A stretch of DNA of 64,000 bases from the NCBI RefSeq assembly GCF_047663525.1, contig NC_092602.1:2487501-2551500 (forward strand). The letters are read 5' to 3'. Both the position numbers and the translations under genes were made by a program. The notes under the pieces were generated by a model, which was not told the DNA's origin, searched no databases, and saw only the letters and a program-made list of their open reading frames with translations. This stretch comes from Anas platyrhynchos (Eukaryota > Chordata > Aves > Anseriformes > Anatidae). Positions 32,395 through 47,300 of the stretch are shown here, piece after piece; within the stretch, counting starts at the first letter, position 1, and every line of letters begins with the position of its first letter.

Positions 32395-35300
32395 GTAAAG
32401 AATACTTAAATAACTTTTCTTTTATTCATGTCTTACAAAAAAATCTTCTAAAAGCTATGAGCATACGCTACTTTTACTATTTACACTAAAACACTTTTGC
32501 TTGTATTTCTGATGTAACAAAAATGATGTGTAAAACATGCAAAAAATAAATATACTGATTGAATGCCATCTTGGTTCAAAACAAACTGTTTTTAAATGGT
32601 TTTGGTAAAAATCTCGTGAAGGTTATATTAAATGCATTGTGTCTCTGTCCTTATGTTTTGAGTTACTGTGTTCTGGAGATTACAGTATTTTCATAATTAA
32701 GAAAACTTGGAATTGTGCTCTTCCTCTTAGAAATAACGCTTTTCCAAGTGCTCATTACTTTCAAACTATGTAATGATGCTTCCTGGAATATAAGTGCATT
32801 TGATTCCTGTTGCTTTCTCTTTGTGCTTGATTCCAGCTCCAGCAGAAAAAGCAGCTTCCAGTGAAAAGTCCGCAAGTACAACCACTGCAGATGCACATGA
32901 CGAGTTTGTGGATGATTTCAGAGTTGGGGAACGTGTTTGGGTCAATGGAAATAAACCTGGCTTTATTCAGTTTCTTGGTGAAACACAGTTTGCTCCAGGA
33001 CAATGGGCAGGGATTGTTCTAGACGAACCAATTGGTAAGAACGATGGCTCTGTGGCTGGAGTTCGCTATTTCCAGTGTGAACCCTTGAGGGGAATATTTA
33101 CAAGACCATCAAAATTGACAAGAAAAGTGCTGACAGAAGATGAAGCCAATGGTACTCAGGCAGCTCATGCATCTAGAGCTACATCACCAACTTCCACATC
33201 GACTGCTAGCGTGGTGTCTTCGTCCCCTGCTGCACTTCCCCCATCAGGAATTCCACAGAAAACAACACTTGCTGCTAAGGAACATTCAACTCCTTCTCAG
33301 ATTAGCAATCTTTCAAAAACTGCAAGTGAATCTATATCAAATCTTTCTGAAGCTGGATCACTAAAGAAAGGAGAAAGGGAGCTCAAAATTGGAGATCGAG
33401 TTCTGGTAAGATTTCCGTGCAGTTTCGGTGTCTGTTTTTTGCTTGATGTATTGTAACTTCTCTTAACACTCAGAACTTATCTACTGTTTCCTTGACTCAG
33501 GTAATGTAAATTCATGTTCTAACTTTCTTTTTATTGAGTGTCTCTGTAGGCAAGCTCTTCCCATGCAGTTTTGTATGTTATAGGAAGGTCTTGGCAGTGC
33601 CAAGACAAAATGGTTAATTTGGCAATCTCTATTTTGTTATGTTTTGCCAGTGTTTGCTCAAGACCAGATGTTTTTATTAACCTATACTCAGCTTGTCTTT
33701 CTAGAACTGCAATCCTACTACATAAAATCTGAGCTCGTTAGATTTCCATGCATCTCTCTTTCCCTATTCAGGGCTGTATCTTTAGAAAGCTAACAGTTCA
33801 GTAATTGATTGTTCCCTTGAGTAGTGATAGGCAGCGACAGAAGTAGTCACATAATGCCACTGATCACCCAGGATTTACGTGTTCTGTTGGTGATGTGCCA
33901 TGTTACTTGGCTGCCCTTCATAAATTCAGAACCATAAATGCTTCTGCTGATGGATCACTGTCATCCTTTTAAAAGGGAGCCAAGTTTTGTTAAACTTTTA
34001 CTTTTTTTTTAAATAATTGTATTGTGTACCTTTCATGTTTGGATCAATATTATATGGGTTGGTATGGGTTTTCTTGTAGAGGCAGCGGGAATGAAGATTT
34101 ACCATAACAGCCATGGTTTGATGCTAGTAAGGTCCCAAATTCCGTTTAAGTAGAACAGATTAAACTTAGTATTTTGTCCTCTGCTTCCTGTTTGCCTTAA
34201 GTCTTCCTGTTGAATCATCAAATGGTAGTTTGAGGTTCCTAGCACAGCATAACAGTGATGCATGTGTGTAATTTACATGCCAGTGTCAGACAGTGTGCAA
34301 AGGAATATGAATGTTAAATGGACAGGTTTCTTGTCTGACGGTTTTTAACCCCTCCTGTTGTTGTTTTTTTTTTTGTAAATATTCAAATTTTGGTATTAAG
34401 AAAAATGAAATTTTTGATCCCAGGCTAATCTTTTTTAGTAGATCCTAGGCTCTGCTAATTCCTAGTAATAATTCAAATATAGATGTCTTAAGTCTCCAGA
34501 TCACTGGGAATAATAGAAAAGTTGGCTGAATAATCCATTCATCCACTAGGGTTTTTTTTCTTGCCACTGAACTCCTTCCTGGCCAGCACTGTGGACTGTA
34601 GAGCTGGACTGTTAGTGAGGGATTGCTGGAAGCTGTCCTCAGAGCACCAGTTACTGTAAAAGACCTGCCTGTCACTTACTGTGGCTTGCCTAGGCGATCC
34701 ATCTCCATCACTGGTACAATTGCAACCGGACTGCTCTGTGGCACGTCATTTGTTTTTCATTTATACTGGCAGCAGGAGCTTTCCAGTAATGTTACGCAAG
34801 GTGAGAGGCTTTATGGCATTTGTACTTCCCACCTCAGCACAGGACTTCCCCTCTGAGCCTTGAGACGCTGCAGTCTGACCGCCCTGTTGGTACCAACTAA
34901 ATGCTGCCTCCCTTCCTCACTGCTTGCACTGGCTGCTATTGAATACTCAGTGAAGGTCCTTAGTAATATGCCGTGCTGATTAGATACGTGGGGAAAACAA
35001 CTGCTGAGAATTGCAGCTTGAAAACAGTGAGCCTCCAGCAGTGCAGGATTGCAGTTCAGCAGAACAATGAATTCATGATAGACAAAAGCTCATTTGGGAG
35101 TCTTATTAAAATACTTAACTGGAAAAGTATGTCCTCAAGGGCAAATTCATATACGGGTAAGGCACAGCTCATTAGCTAAGATTACATTCTAGAATGGACT
35201 TCAGATGTGGCTCAACTTTGTTGATCTTTGTGTGTGATCTAGGGTGGGGAGTGTAGCCCTGGAGTATTTCAATCTGGTAGTTTTTTTCCTCTAACTTTGA

Positions 35301-38300
35301 TTTTTAAATGTATTTAATAGGAGTTATCTTAAATTGATCTGTTCAAATTTTTAGTTAGGAACTGACTGGGTCTCAGTGGTACCTTCAGCAATAAAAGCTA
35401 AATGATAGCGTGGTTGTTTTTTTTTTCCTGCCTCATCTGGGTTATCAGGAAACAAGAGGCCATTCTGGCAGATGTTTAAGTGCCAGAGAAATGCGTTTAC
35501 CAATTCACATCTCTGCTCGGCTTTTTCTGCATTACAAAAAAGTTGACCTAGGCTTGCTGAACCTGAAATGCTGTGTTCAAAGCATTTCAGGCTTGACAAA
35601 TTAGCATTTCCCAGCAGCTAAGCTTTGTTGGAACATTTTTCAGTTCCTACTGAAATGTTAGTCCTGTTCCCCTGGAAGAAGAGAAGCTGTAAACTCTTCA
35701 CGATTGCTTTTGCTTTGTGCCACAACAAGTTACTGCATCAAGTGTTCATAGCCAGCGGTGTGGGAATGAGGTAGCTTGGTTAAAGGCTGTATGTGCAAAG
35801 AGATCCTGAAGAGCTGATTAAGGCTCTAGTGCATGGTGTTTGTTGTTTTGCGGGGATGGAAAAAATGTCTTATTTCCTCATTCCTTTGATGTCTCCATTT
35901 GTTTCACCAGTCTTTGGTGCACTTAGAATTCCCTAATCCTACATGGTCCCATATTTAGAGTCACTCCCAAACTCTCATGGCAAAACAACTATGGCTTTAA
36001 AATATGAGATATTTAGTAGGAAAGGAAGTTTCCAATGTTAGGTATCTATTTCTGCTTTAATTAGGTAGAAAGAAAGGAGTTGTAGAGGATCTTCCCTTAA
36101 TTCAAATACCATTAGGAAGAGTAGCGGTGACACACAAACTGGGATGCTCAATCAGATGGTTGTCAGGGAAAAGAAATTCCCTGGTAGAAAACAAGTGGAG
36201 TTGTGGGGTGATCACCTACGTATTCTCGAATGCTTGCCAGCTTGGAGTGTTCCGTGTTAGGTTGTGCAAAACGACGCAATACTTGTGGAGATGAAAAGAT
36301 TCAGGGGGCAAAGCTTTACATTGATGTGCAGGCTTGCTTTTCCAGGGGACAGAACACGTTTTTCCAAGAGGCCTGGCATGCTTAAACAAACAATAAAAAA
36401 GTTTCCTTAACATGAAAACAGGCAGTGCTGAAAGGTATGTATGTCTGCTGAGTCAAGTTGCTGTGTTTTCTAATTTCTCTTCCTTGAGATTCTGGAGGAG
36501 TCAAAGCAAAACAAAAGCAAATCAAACTACGTTGAGTGAATGCACGAGCTGAAGCAATAAACCCCAACAAGGACGTTCCGCAGCAGCAGGAGACATCCCT
36601 TAGATTTCTATAATTTACTCCTTCTCAGAGATGATCAGGTCAGAAGAGTGCACAAGCTCTCTGCTGGCTTGGAAATCTTCTTCAGATCCCAGTGTATCTG
36701 AGCCAAACTCACCAAGCCTGCACTTAATTGCCTGGCTGACTCAAAGCTGAGCAGTAGTTTTCCTTTCGCTAACAAGTATGATGAAATACTTTATGTTCAT
36801 ATGTAGAAACGCTGAAAAAAACAGGGAGATAAGGTACATATTTAAAGAACTGTGGTTTCTGACACGTAACTCATTGTTATTCAACTTTTCATTTGTTGTA
36901 TTGATGTATAACTTATGGGAAAAATAGCTGAATCAAAGGAAAAGCTATTAACGCAAAGCATAATTAAATAGCTCTGTCTTAACCATAATTTCCACTCTTA
37001 ACATCTAAAGTATGTTCTTGGATCTGGATGTGATTTAGTTGTTAGAGAGAGGACATTAACTCTGGGCAGTCTGATCTTATACTTGGGGGTTGCTGTAACG
37101 TACGAAATGTCTTTGGGGAAATCCACACTTCCTTCATTGCATTGGTCCAGCCTCTCCGGGGTTAATGACAGCGCAGTCCAAAGTTTAACACAGCTAGAGC
37201 TGATTTGCCTACTGAAAATGAGGCTGCAGTTTTAGTGTTTTAAAGCTAGTATAAATAGGAATTCCTATGCAGAGAGAGTGGTCCTGACCTCTCTTGTCTG
37301 CTCCCTTTTTGTGCCGGTGGAGGTGTTGTCACCAGGTAGTAAAGCAGGTAGGGAAAGAAAAGGCCTAGCTGTGAACTGATTCCATAAACAAATTGCTGTC
37401 AGGCTCAGCTGGTTTCTGTTTCCTGCTCCAGTTGCAGCCAGAGAAGCTGTTTGCCCTGGCATTGCAAACACTTATGATAGAAGAGCCCCATGCAAAGTTG
37501 GTTTAAACAAACAAAGAAAACCAAAACCCAACCTGTTGAAATAAAACGGGGAAACCCGCTTTGTGGGACAGTTGTTGCACCTCCTAAAGGTTAAAGCAGC
37601 TTTGAGAGCATCTTAGGCTTTTTGCTGGATGGACCAGATGCTGTATTTGTAAATAAATAAATATATAAACATCTTATCAACCTAAAGGGCCTTAGCCTTC
37701 TCAGAGGATTAAAGTGCTTTCATTCATTTAACCGGTTACAGCTTCACCGTGGTCTGCCAAATCTGATGCTTCTGGAGCTGAGCTGGAAAGCTGTAACTCG
37801 GGCCTCTGTCCATATGTTCCCTCACAAAAGGCTACAAAATGGATTGATAGGCATCTGCTGAGGGGGCCTTTTTGCAACGTTATTCTCTACGCATGAATAA
37901 CATCTAATTTCTTTTTATTGTGTCTGTTTTATGGCGTTCACTGTAAGTTATTTCTCGCTTAGTTATTTCTTATGAAGTTCTTTAGTGTTGCAGAGGCCGA
38001 TAGGAGATTATTGTCGAATTTGTTTCCACCCATGTAACTTATCTTCAAGTAAACATCGTGTAAGGCTGCCAACTGATTAAACTCCAGCACTCTTAAAGGG
38101 GAAAAGATTTCACATGTCGAGAGAAGTTTCTCCCTTTAAAAAACAATCCTGCCTTGCTAATATGGTATTTTTAACTTTTCCATTTTCTAGCTTGTGTAAC
38201 ATTCTGAATAGAAAATTATTTTCTGAGTTTAGCCTATTTAAAAATCTAAAATAGCCCATATTTAGCTGTTAGAAAAGCAAATATCCATTTGCGTTGCTAC

Positions 38301-41300
38301 AGTTAGAGCAGTGCAAAAACATCTTGCCATAATGCATACAAGGATAGAAAAGGAAGAAAGATTTGGAAGTTACGGGCATGCAATCGTTGTGGCTGTCCCC
38401 TCCTGAACCTCACTTGTAATTGCAAATGCACGGCATGCCTAGCTGCTCAGCCAGGCTTTTGCCTTATCCTGGAGCTGAGTTGACTCTAAGGTGTTTAGAT
38501 GGCTTTGTCATGTTAAGTTAAGGGATCCTCATATTTATGGATGTACATTGAGACAGTGTTTTAGCTATTGTAAAGTATGCATCTATAATGCAGATTAGTT
38601 TGTGAAATGGCTGCTGCAGCATGGAATATGAGAATATAGCTGAAGGACAGAGGGTGAAGCCTGGCTGTAATTCATTGTCTTGGTGATTTTTCTCTGAACA
38701 AACTGCAGCTTTCCTTTTGTGCTAGCTTTAAGCAATGTTCAGGACGTGTCATTACCTGTCTGCTTATGGGTGAATAAGATGTTAAATTTATATCATCTGT
38801 GCAGCAAGGTGCCAAGTCGTGTCTAATCGTGAGTCCTTTGGTTTTGGCAGCTCCTTATTTAACTACATTGCAAGTGAGTTATTGTGACCAAACGGCCATA
38901 ACAGGCAACTTCCCGCAGTCGTGGTAAGGGTTTGTTCGTGTAAGGCTGAACTTTTTGTGCGTGTGGGCTCTGTCTCCCTTCCCCTCCCCTACCTTCCCCA
39001 AGGAGTGACATCCAGGAACACGTTGTCCTTGGTCATTTCTGCACAGGATGGGCGAAGGAACAGTTTATTTATTTACTTACTGGAGTCTTGGCCTTTGCTT
39101 TTTTTGTGGTGGCAAATTAACAGGTGACTTTCGTAGTATGCAATTGCTTGTTAGATTTTTATATTACTTCCTTTGTAATAACTGGACTGCAGGAATTGAG
39201 CCTCAAGAGCAGATCATGTTTAATTATTAAATTGGTTTCTTCTGGCAGTAGAGGGTTGTGTGATAAGTCCCTATCCATGTGAGTGTCTTATTGCACATTA
39301 GCTCTGTTGTCTGCTTTGGCCTTGCTTTTGAACTTTACCTAGCTACAACCAAACCTGATAGAAAAGTAGGGGTTTCAAATATAACTACTTACAAGTTTGA
39401 AAACAGATAATCAAGTTTTTTGGAGCTTCACTGTACCTCCACAGATTTTTGCATGTCAGAGAATCTGCCTGAGTAAGGTCTTGTCTAAATGCTGTTCTCA
39501 TCAAATGGAAGCAGCTGCAGTCACTCTTACATTTTTAGATAGCAGTCACTCGAGCATGATATCCAGTGCCACAGGAAAAGCAGCATCATTAATCCTGCTA
39601 TTCACAGAATTGCTGGTTTGAAAGATCTGAGTCACAGAAGTAGGTTTAAAGTCTGGTAGGTACTCCAGCACTCTTCCAGTTGTGCCTTGTTCAAGTGCCT
39701 GATGTTGCTCAGATATTTTGAGAATAAATATGTTGAGCTGGAAAAGTAGAAGCTAAACTGTCCAATATCAGACAAAAAAGGGGAAGGGGAGGCAAAACTG
39801 ACAGGGCTGATGTTGTGTCAATGCTATTCAGTGCTTTTATTCTTGCTCTGGAAGTAATTGTAAATCCATCCTGATAAGCCTCTGGATGGTCAGAGAGGTA
39901 AATAACAATGTGTGGAGCAGTCCAGAGGGACTTGTTTCATCCCCACAGCCCTGGTGGCTTAGACCATACAACTTTAGACCATACAACTGTTGGTTGCATT
40001 TTGCATTCAATGGCAGTGTGTGCAAGCATAAGAAGGAGAAGATAAACTGTGTCACAGCCACGGGGAGCTCCCTTCTGGAGGGGACAGCAGCTCTGGAAGA
40101 CCCAGGAGCCAAAGGTACCAAAAAGGAGTTCATGGTTCGATGCTGTGGCAAAAGGACTGATGAGAATATGTGGTCCTCTGAGCAGGGCTGACCGTGCTTC
40201 TGGTCACTGCTAGGACATTGTGTAAAGCTACAGCCTTCGTGTTTTGAAAAGCATGTTGGGGACATTGGAGAGGATTCAGAACACAGCTGCAAAATGACTC
40301 AAGCTGGAGAACGTAGCTTGCAATAAAAGATCTGGAGAACTCAATCTGTTTTATCTATGAAAGCAAAAGTTGAGGTGGCTTGCTTACAGTGTGTGCTCTT
40401 GCGTGGTGAATGCTGGTTGCAGGAGAGCTCTGCAGTCCTACAGATGAAAGCCTAACGCGAGTCAGTGGCTAGAAGCCACAGTCAAATTGTTTTATTTCAA
40501 ATTTAAATATGTTTTTAATAATGGAGAGATTAACTATGAAAATAAGCTGCCAGTGGAAGTATGCTTTCTTATGGTTATCAGCTCTGATCTAAAAACATCA
40601 ACACGTACAGCTTGGTTCAGCGCTGTTACAGGGTTCATTACAGATGTAAGCAGATGAAATGTAAAGACCTGTTTTGGGAGAACCAGAGGAGATGACCTGG
40701 TGGTTCCCTCTGGCCTTGTGTGGGTGAAAGATTCAATTAAATACAATTGCTTCTGCCAGCTGGAAATGCTTCCTCTAAAGTTTGAGGAACAGCTGAAAGA
40801 TGATTCTGAGTAGTAGATCCCAGGTTTTTCAAATGTGTTTGTGAGCCTGGGTGCTTTTTGTTTTGTCAGGTGTTGAGCGTTAGGGGTTGAGTGTTAGGTG
40901 TTGAGTGCTTCTGGAAATGCCCAGCCTCTGTCACAGACATGGAAATATCCAAGTGAGGCCTTTTCACCATAAATCAGTCCTCAGGCACGAGGGAGGCAGA
41001 GCTTTTCCACTCTGCTCATCCAGCATGAGTAAATGATACTGTTTGGGGGACAAAGTTTCAGAAGTGGATATCTTCTTTGAAAAGAGATTTGTGTTTTTCA
41101 GTGAATGTGGTCTCAAATTTTAGACCATCTCTTTTTTTCTTTTTTCTTTTTTTTTTTTTTTTTTCTGGGTTATTCTGGTTTATGTTTCCTCCTTCTGCTT
41201 GTCTAGAAATGCAGCTCAACACACGCTCTCACAAAGTCTGACATGCTCATGCCAAAGTGCTTTCATCAGGAAGTTTTTGAAGTTTTTAACTGCTTCAGGT

Positions 41301-44300
41301 TTACAAACCTGTTTTATTACTTCACTTTGCATGGCAGCAAATTAAGGTGAGCTTAGTTAGTATTTGATAAATGGGACTTACTCACTTTTTCCATGTGTTT
41401 CACATAACAGTAGCAAATTCCAAACAAATTTCCTCACCTTGCCATGACTGCTAGCCTAACCTAGATACTCTGGTATATTAGTGCTTTGTGTTTTACAGCT
41501 TGCCTATACTGAGTGTGATAACATTTCAAAAAGAGGTCTGGCAGTTCTTTTCTCTGCTCCATTATTTCGTGACCTGACTTAGAATGAATGAAGGTCACGG
41601 AAAACTGCCTTCTTGGTACTGATGCTCCATTTCTCCATATAGCTTTTAGAAACTTGTGCTGACCCTGTCTCTAAAACCAAAGACTTGGAAAGCTTTTGCT
41701 TACAGCTGAGCAAAGCCACAGATAGCTTCATCAATGCCATTAGCACTTTACTGCCGTGGTGTACTCCGGTTCCTACTATCGGTAAGGATAAACATGTCAG
41801 TGTTTGCAGAAGCCAGAACTGTAGTAGCTGGTGATTCAAAGAAGCTTGATTAGGTCTGGGGAAAAAAAATAAAAAATTTAAAAAAATCTTTGGCATTCTT
41901 CCTTGCGTCTTGTTTTAAAATAAGCCTGGTACCATGGTTACAAGACCAGTCACATGGCTCTTCTCCTGGGATCTCATGTTGCGCATCCCCATATGTTCCT
42001 GGGACATGAATTTGTCCTCGTGCTCCCTCCCACCGGGCCCTGGGCTGGGGTCCCGCGTGCACCCCCTGTGCCCTCTGCAGCAGCTCCAGCCAGGACCAGC
42101 CCTTGCCAAGGCTCCTCTTCCGATCGTCTCCTGCGGGGAGTTGGATGCCGTATCTTCCAAATCAGTGCCATACATTTTTTACCTAACAGTGGAAGGTGAG
42201 CAGGGCCAAGGTATGAACCGAGAAGGAATGTGTGTTCTGCACCCAAGGTTAACCCGTGTTTTCCTTAAGTTGGGTCTATGTGCTGAGAGGTTTATTTCCA
42301 GTTTGAGTTGGTGGGAACAGCCTACAACCATTTTTCCCTGTCTCTGGGAGCCTTTGCACCTAATTATCCCTTTTCACTAGTGGCTTCAGATAGCTCTGTC
42401 ATGCTTTCCCCAGGCACCTTTCTCTGGAAAGTCTTTTATTTATCTATTTTATTTTTTTAGTAGTTGACCTGCCACAAAACCACAATAAGCTTCCTGGCCA
42501 CTTCTGCAAAAGTTGCAGAGGAATCCCTCTGTGCAACTGCGAGCCTGACTATTGTCTGCGAGGGGATGCTCCTTATCTGGGCTATTGTTTTAGATTTCCT
42601 GCCTCATTTCTTTAATGGGTTCTTTCTGGCCTCCTTTGCTTTAACTCTGTTTATTCAGGCAGAAAACAGTACAAAACCGACCAGTGAAACAGTACACACG
42701 GAGCTAAAGTCTTTCTTTTCACCTAAAGATTATCCCAAATTTAACTCGTTTATTAAAAGCAAACAAAACAAAACAAAAAAAAGACAACTTGCTAGAAAGG
42801 GAATGACAAGGACAACTTGCAGGCCTAGGTACCCCTGACAGCACACACATGCATGTTTTTCCCTCGCACTGTTCAGTTAAATGTTATTTATACTTACGTT
42901 TATGGTATTTATACTCTAGAAAAAGTAGGTTATGTATGAGGGTGAATAACGCGTGGGCTTCAGGGATAGCTTTTCCCACAAAATACTTTGAAAAAAACAA
43001 TATTAGGTCTTCCCTCTTCATCCCTGTGCTCTGGAGGCTTAGAGGAGATCTGGATTCCAGGGGACTGTTTTGGTCACTTTGGTCAGTTTCCTTTCCAAGG
43101 CAGTACTCTTGCCTTTTTTTCTTCCTTTTTTTTTTTTTTTTTTGAGAGAGAGAGGGGATGTTTGTCTGTTCTCTGCCAAGAACACCAAATACCAAACATT
43201 CTACTTCTACTAGTTACTATATTAGGCTGCCTCATGCCTCATGATAACAGTAAACTTTGTGTATTTTTATTCCATGGAGAACGATTTGCTATGGCAAGAC
43301 GTAAATGTAATCTGCAGGTTAAGTCTTGTTTCAAGATCTCTAATGACAGAAGAAAAGGGGGCTGCCACCTTAAACAGGGATGAAAAATATCTGCTTTTCC
43401 TGTTTCAGTAAGATCAAAGGGGTTAATTATTCTTTCTTGGTTTTCTGAGGCTTTAAGTGTGTGGATTAGGATTTTACCCTCAGCTGAAGCCTTGGATCTC
43501 TAACAGAGCTGTCAGCTCTGTGCAGTTGATGAACTAGGAGCTAGAGCACAAATGTGTGTCATCTAACTTAGTACTTTGAGGACACTTAGTGCTTTCATGC
43601 AAGCTAATGTACTCCATTTCCAGGCTCCTCACACTTAACCTCTTGTGCGAACACTTCTCAAATGTATTAAAATGAATTATCTAGTGTACTGCGATCGTGC
43701 ACCCTAATTGATGGCACAAGAAGCCTGTTGTTCTCTGGTTACCCTGGGAAGCTCCCCACAAGGAATACAATGTCTAATGGAAAAATTACATAAAGTCCTA
43801 ACATACTTTTCAGCACTTAAAAAGGAAAATTACAGTCTTTGTGTTAGCAGGTTACTGCTAACTTTCTGCTAAGGCTGTGAAATAAATTCCTCGTCGTGTA
43901 ATGAGTGCTGGAAAATACAAGTGAAAAAAACAACAGTCCTGAAAACATCCACACTGAATCCAGTGACTCTCTTGAAGAGGTAGTTTTCATCAACATTTGC
44001 TTGTTTTCTTGGTGCTGGATACAGGCTGAACAGATTTTCACACCAATAGGGCACAGCATATTGTCATTCTGACCTGCAAGAATCCTGCAGCTCTGGCTCG
44101 TGGCCCTTCTTGGCAAACGTCAGTCCCACTGAACACCTTTTGCTTCTTTACCTAATTTAATTCCTTCCTCCTCTGGGAGTTATAAAACATGGCAAGTAAG
44201 TGGAACAGGATCAAGATGGCTGTAAAGATGTAGGATTTTAAGTTTGAAAGCAAATCATTTCTAATCTTCCATTTAGGGCTATTAAAAAAAAAAAAAATCA

Positions 44301-47300
44301 AGAAAATGATTCTACCCCTCCCTGAGAATTCAAATAGTTGTTTGCATCTACAGTTTTGCAGTGCTTTGCATTATGTAAATTCTCCCAAGTGCAAGAGCAT
44401 TGTGCTGTGTAGTTTCTGAATTATTCCTTATAGAAAATACGACTTTTTTCTCATTTAATTTCTTTTACTTTTCCTCACAGAATTAGAATAAAAAATAAGA
44501 ATCCCTTAGAAAGCATTTGTTGCTGACTGAAGTTTGTGTGAAAATATAATACGGATCCTATTGCATTCAGTTTGCTGGTTATTCTGTGTCTTGCTGAATA
44601 TCTTGTTAATCATAAAGCCTCATCAAGTCATCTAATAGAGTTGTGGCCTCAGTCTTGACAAACTTTTCCCAAATACCAAACTGGACAGAATTAAATGCTA
44701 GAGAAAGTTTGTTGTTTTTGTGGTGTTTTTTTTTTTCCTCTTCTGCAAACAATTTAGTTGTGAAGATTTGTTCAAGGTATTAAAACAACCCATAGGCAAA
44801 AGAATACGCAGCTTGAAATAAGAACTGGTCGCATCATTAATGTGCTTTGTGAACGTGATCATACTGAATGCTTTCCCACTGGATTTTGTATTTTATTTGG
44901 AAATGCAGTAAATACAGCTGTGTCTTATTGCTTCAAGGTTGGTGGAACAAAAGCTGGAGTTGTGCGTTTCTTGGGAGAAACCGACTTTGCTAAAGGAGAG
45001 TGGTGTGGAGTAGAACTGGATGAACCTCTTGGAAAGAATGATGGAGCTGTTGCTGGAACAAGGTTAGTTTGTCATCAGGTAGACACCTTAAAGATCTTGC
45101 GTATCTCTGTTTTGCTCTGTCTTTTTAACATCTTAATTAAAACTTTATATCAAGAGAAGCAGTTAGACTGTAAACCTGACTGCTGGTGGGAGGGGGATCC
45201 TTACACACTGATTTGAATTTTATGACACCTACACATCTCTGAAAGTCTGCATCAACCCCACGTTCACTGGATTGGTTACTCTCTCCTAACTCCCATGTGA
45301 GTTTTATTCATAGACTGATAATGGAAAACACAGTTTTCAGCTTTTTGAACCTCTGCTTGGTTTCCCAGTTTGACATGAATTCTCAGTTAAGAAAATATCT
45401 CTAGGTGTCTAAAAGCTGAATTTAAGGAAAATTTTCCTGCATTGCAGGAACTAAAAGCTTGTATAGCCACATTATAAAGACTAGGAACCATATAGATTCT
45501 TCCTTCAACAAGTCATATTTAGAAAATATTCACATCACAAATTATCTTTCTCATGTGGTGTAAAGAACAGTTCTTTAACTCTTTAAAAAGTGTTTCTACA
45601 AGGATTGTGCTACTTTAACATGGGTGTTCACGACTTATCATTTTAAAAGGGTTTTGATTATATATAACCAAAAATACATATTCTGTATAATCGAATATGC
45701 ATATATGCAATCAAATATATAACTGCTTGATTAAATTATCTGATTTTATTTTTAATTCCTTATCACCTTTGTTGTTGGCAGCTCAGAGGAACATCTGAAA
45801 GAGAAAGGATGTGCGTGTTTGAATCTGAATGGAATATGTAGGAAACAGCTCTAGCTCAAGAGGTTTTTTTCTGTTGAATTTCTGAAGTCTGCTGTAACAG
45901 TGCTACTGCAGCCTAAAGAAGCTCCTTTTCCAAATCCATTGTTTAAAAAAAAAAGTCTCAACCTAATATAGATGAGGCTGTCACCAGCTGTTACCCTGTC
46001 CTTTAATACTGTTAGACTATTTATCTAGAATTCTTTGTGAAACCAGATCGTGTATATGAAAAGACAGAAGTTAATTTAGTACTCTTGTCTGTCTGCTTTG
46101 TTTTTCAAAGGTATTTCCAGTGTCAGCCAAAATACGGTTTGTTTGCTCCAGTCCACAAAGTTACAAAGATTGGATTCCCATCGACTACACCAGCAAAAGC
46201 AAAGACAACCGTGCGAAAAGTGATTGCGACTCCCACAGCCCTGAAACGTAGTCCGAGTGCATCTTCCCTGAGCTCCCTCAGTTCTGTGGCCTCTTCAGTA
46301 AGCAGCAAGCCAAGCCGTACAGGACTAGTAAGCTTCTTTTTCTATTGCATGCTTTACATTCCCAAGGAAGAATCCACGTGGCACTTGCCTGTGATCTACT
46401 TGCATAAATTGAGAATAGAACAGATCTTGGGGAGAGTACAATGTACATTTAATTGTGCTCTCTTTTTCATTCAAAGCATGCATGAAGGAAGGAACTCTTA
46501 GCTAGCCCTGAAGAGTAGCTGAATATTTGAATATTTAAGCTTACACAGTTAATTCAGGCTAACTGAGTTATTGCAACAAGAAAGGGGCTTGTGATGCCAA
46601 CAAAATGAAAAGGCATCAATGTTCTCTGACTGAAATCTGCATTTAGCTGTTGATTTTTCCTAGCACACCGCAAATCTCTGTCATATGGGGTTTGTGTTTG
46701 AAGATCTGGTTTGCACTAAAGCTTCCATGGCTCAAACTTGTTTCATTAAACAGGAAGCTCCAAATTGTCAAGTTGTAAAAGGGTTTCTTTTACTCTTAAC
46801 GAGATGAGTCAGCTGCGAAATATAGAAGTAGCAATCATCAAGTTTTTGCTGACAAGAAGCCTCTTTCTTTTATTTTGGATTTGTTTTTTAATCCTATGAA
46901 TTCATAAAGGCAAAATGTTGCAAAGTATAGTGGCTCAGGTGAATTTTAACACAGTACTAATTCCACCTAATACACTTAATATGGATTCTTTTAAAGTTAC
47001 TCTGTTACATAAATGTCCTAATCTTGGGTTGCAGCAGTAAAACAGATCTTCTGAGAAAGCTGAATTTAAGAAGTCTCTCTTTAAAGGCAGTTAAAAGCAT
47101 AGAATTTTTTTTTCTACTATCACCTTTTTTATTATTTTCTTTAAAAACAAACAAAACCCAATGAACATCTGACTGGAAAGAGATCAATTCCCACTGATCT
47201 GGGCCTAATTAGCTTGCATACTGCTCCATTGACAGCAGGTGCAGGACAGGAAGGTGACGTACCGTAGTCCTTCAAAACTGAAGCAGATTACAACTGAACA

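Larger units (their letters stand above)
33406..44937 (+). other. CLIP1: CLIP1 intron 3
   Basis: 11.5 kb, splitting CAP-Gly 2 after V-L. It contains the old CR1 copy at about 40250-40745, tandem duplications near 39960 and 40871, long T tracts (about 41131-41164 and 43125-43143) and a GC-rich patch at about 42020-42150. I found no exon in it. Confidence 0.75.

Noticed and set aside
42020..42150. GC-rich patch in CLIP1 intron 3 as an internal promoter or exon
   Set aside because: Only about 130 bp, few CpG, no plausible exon matching CLIP1 or another family; left as unexplained composition.
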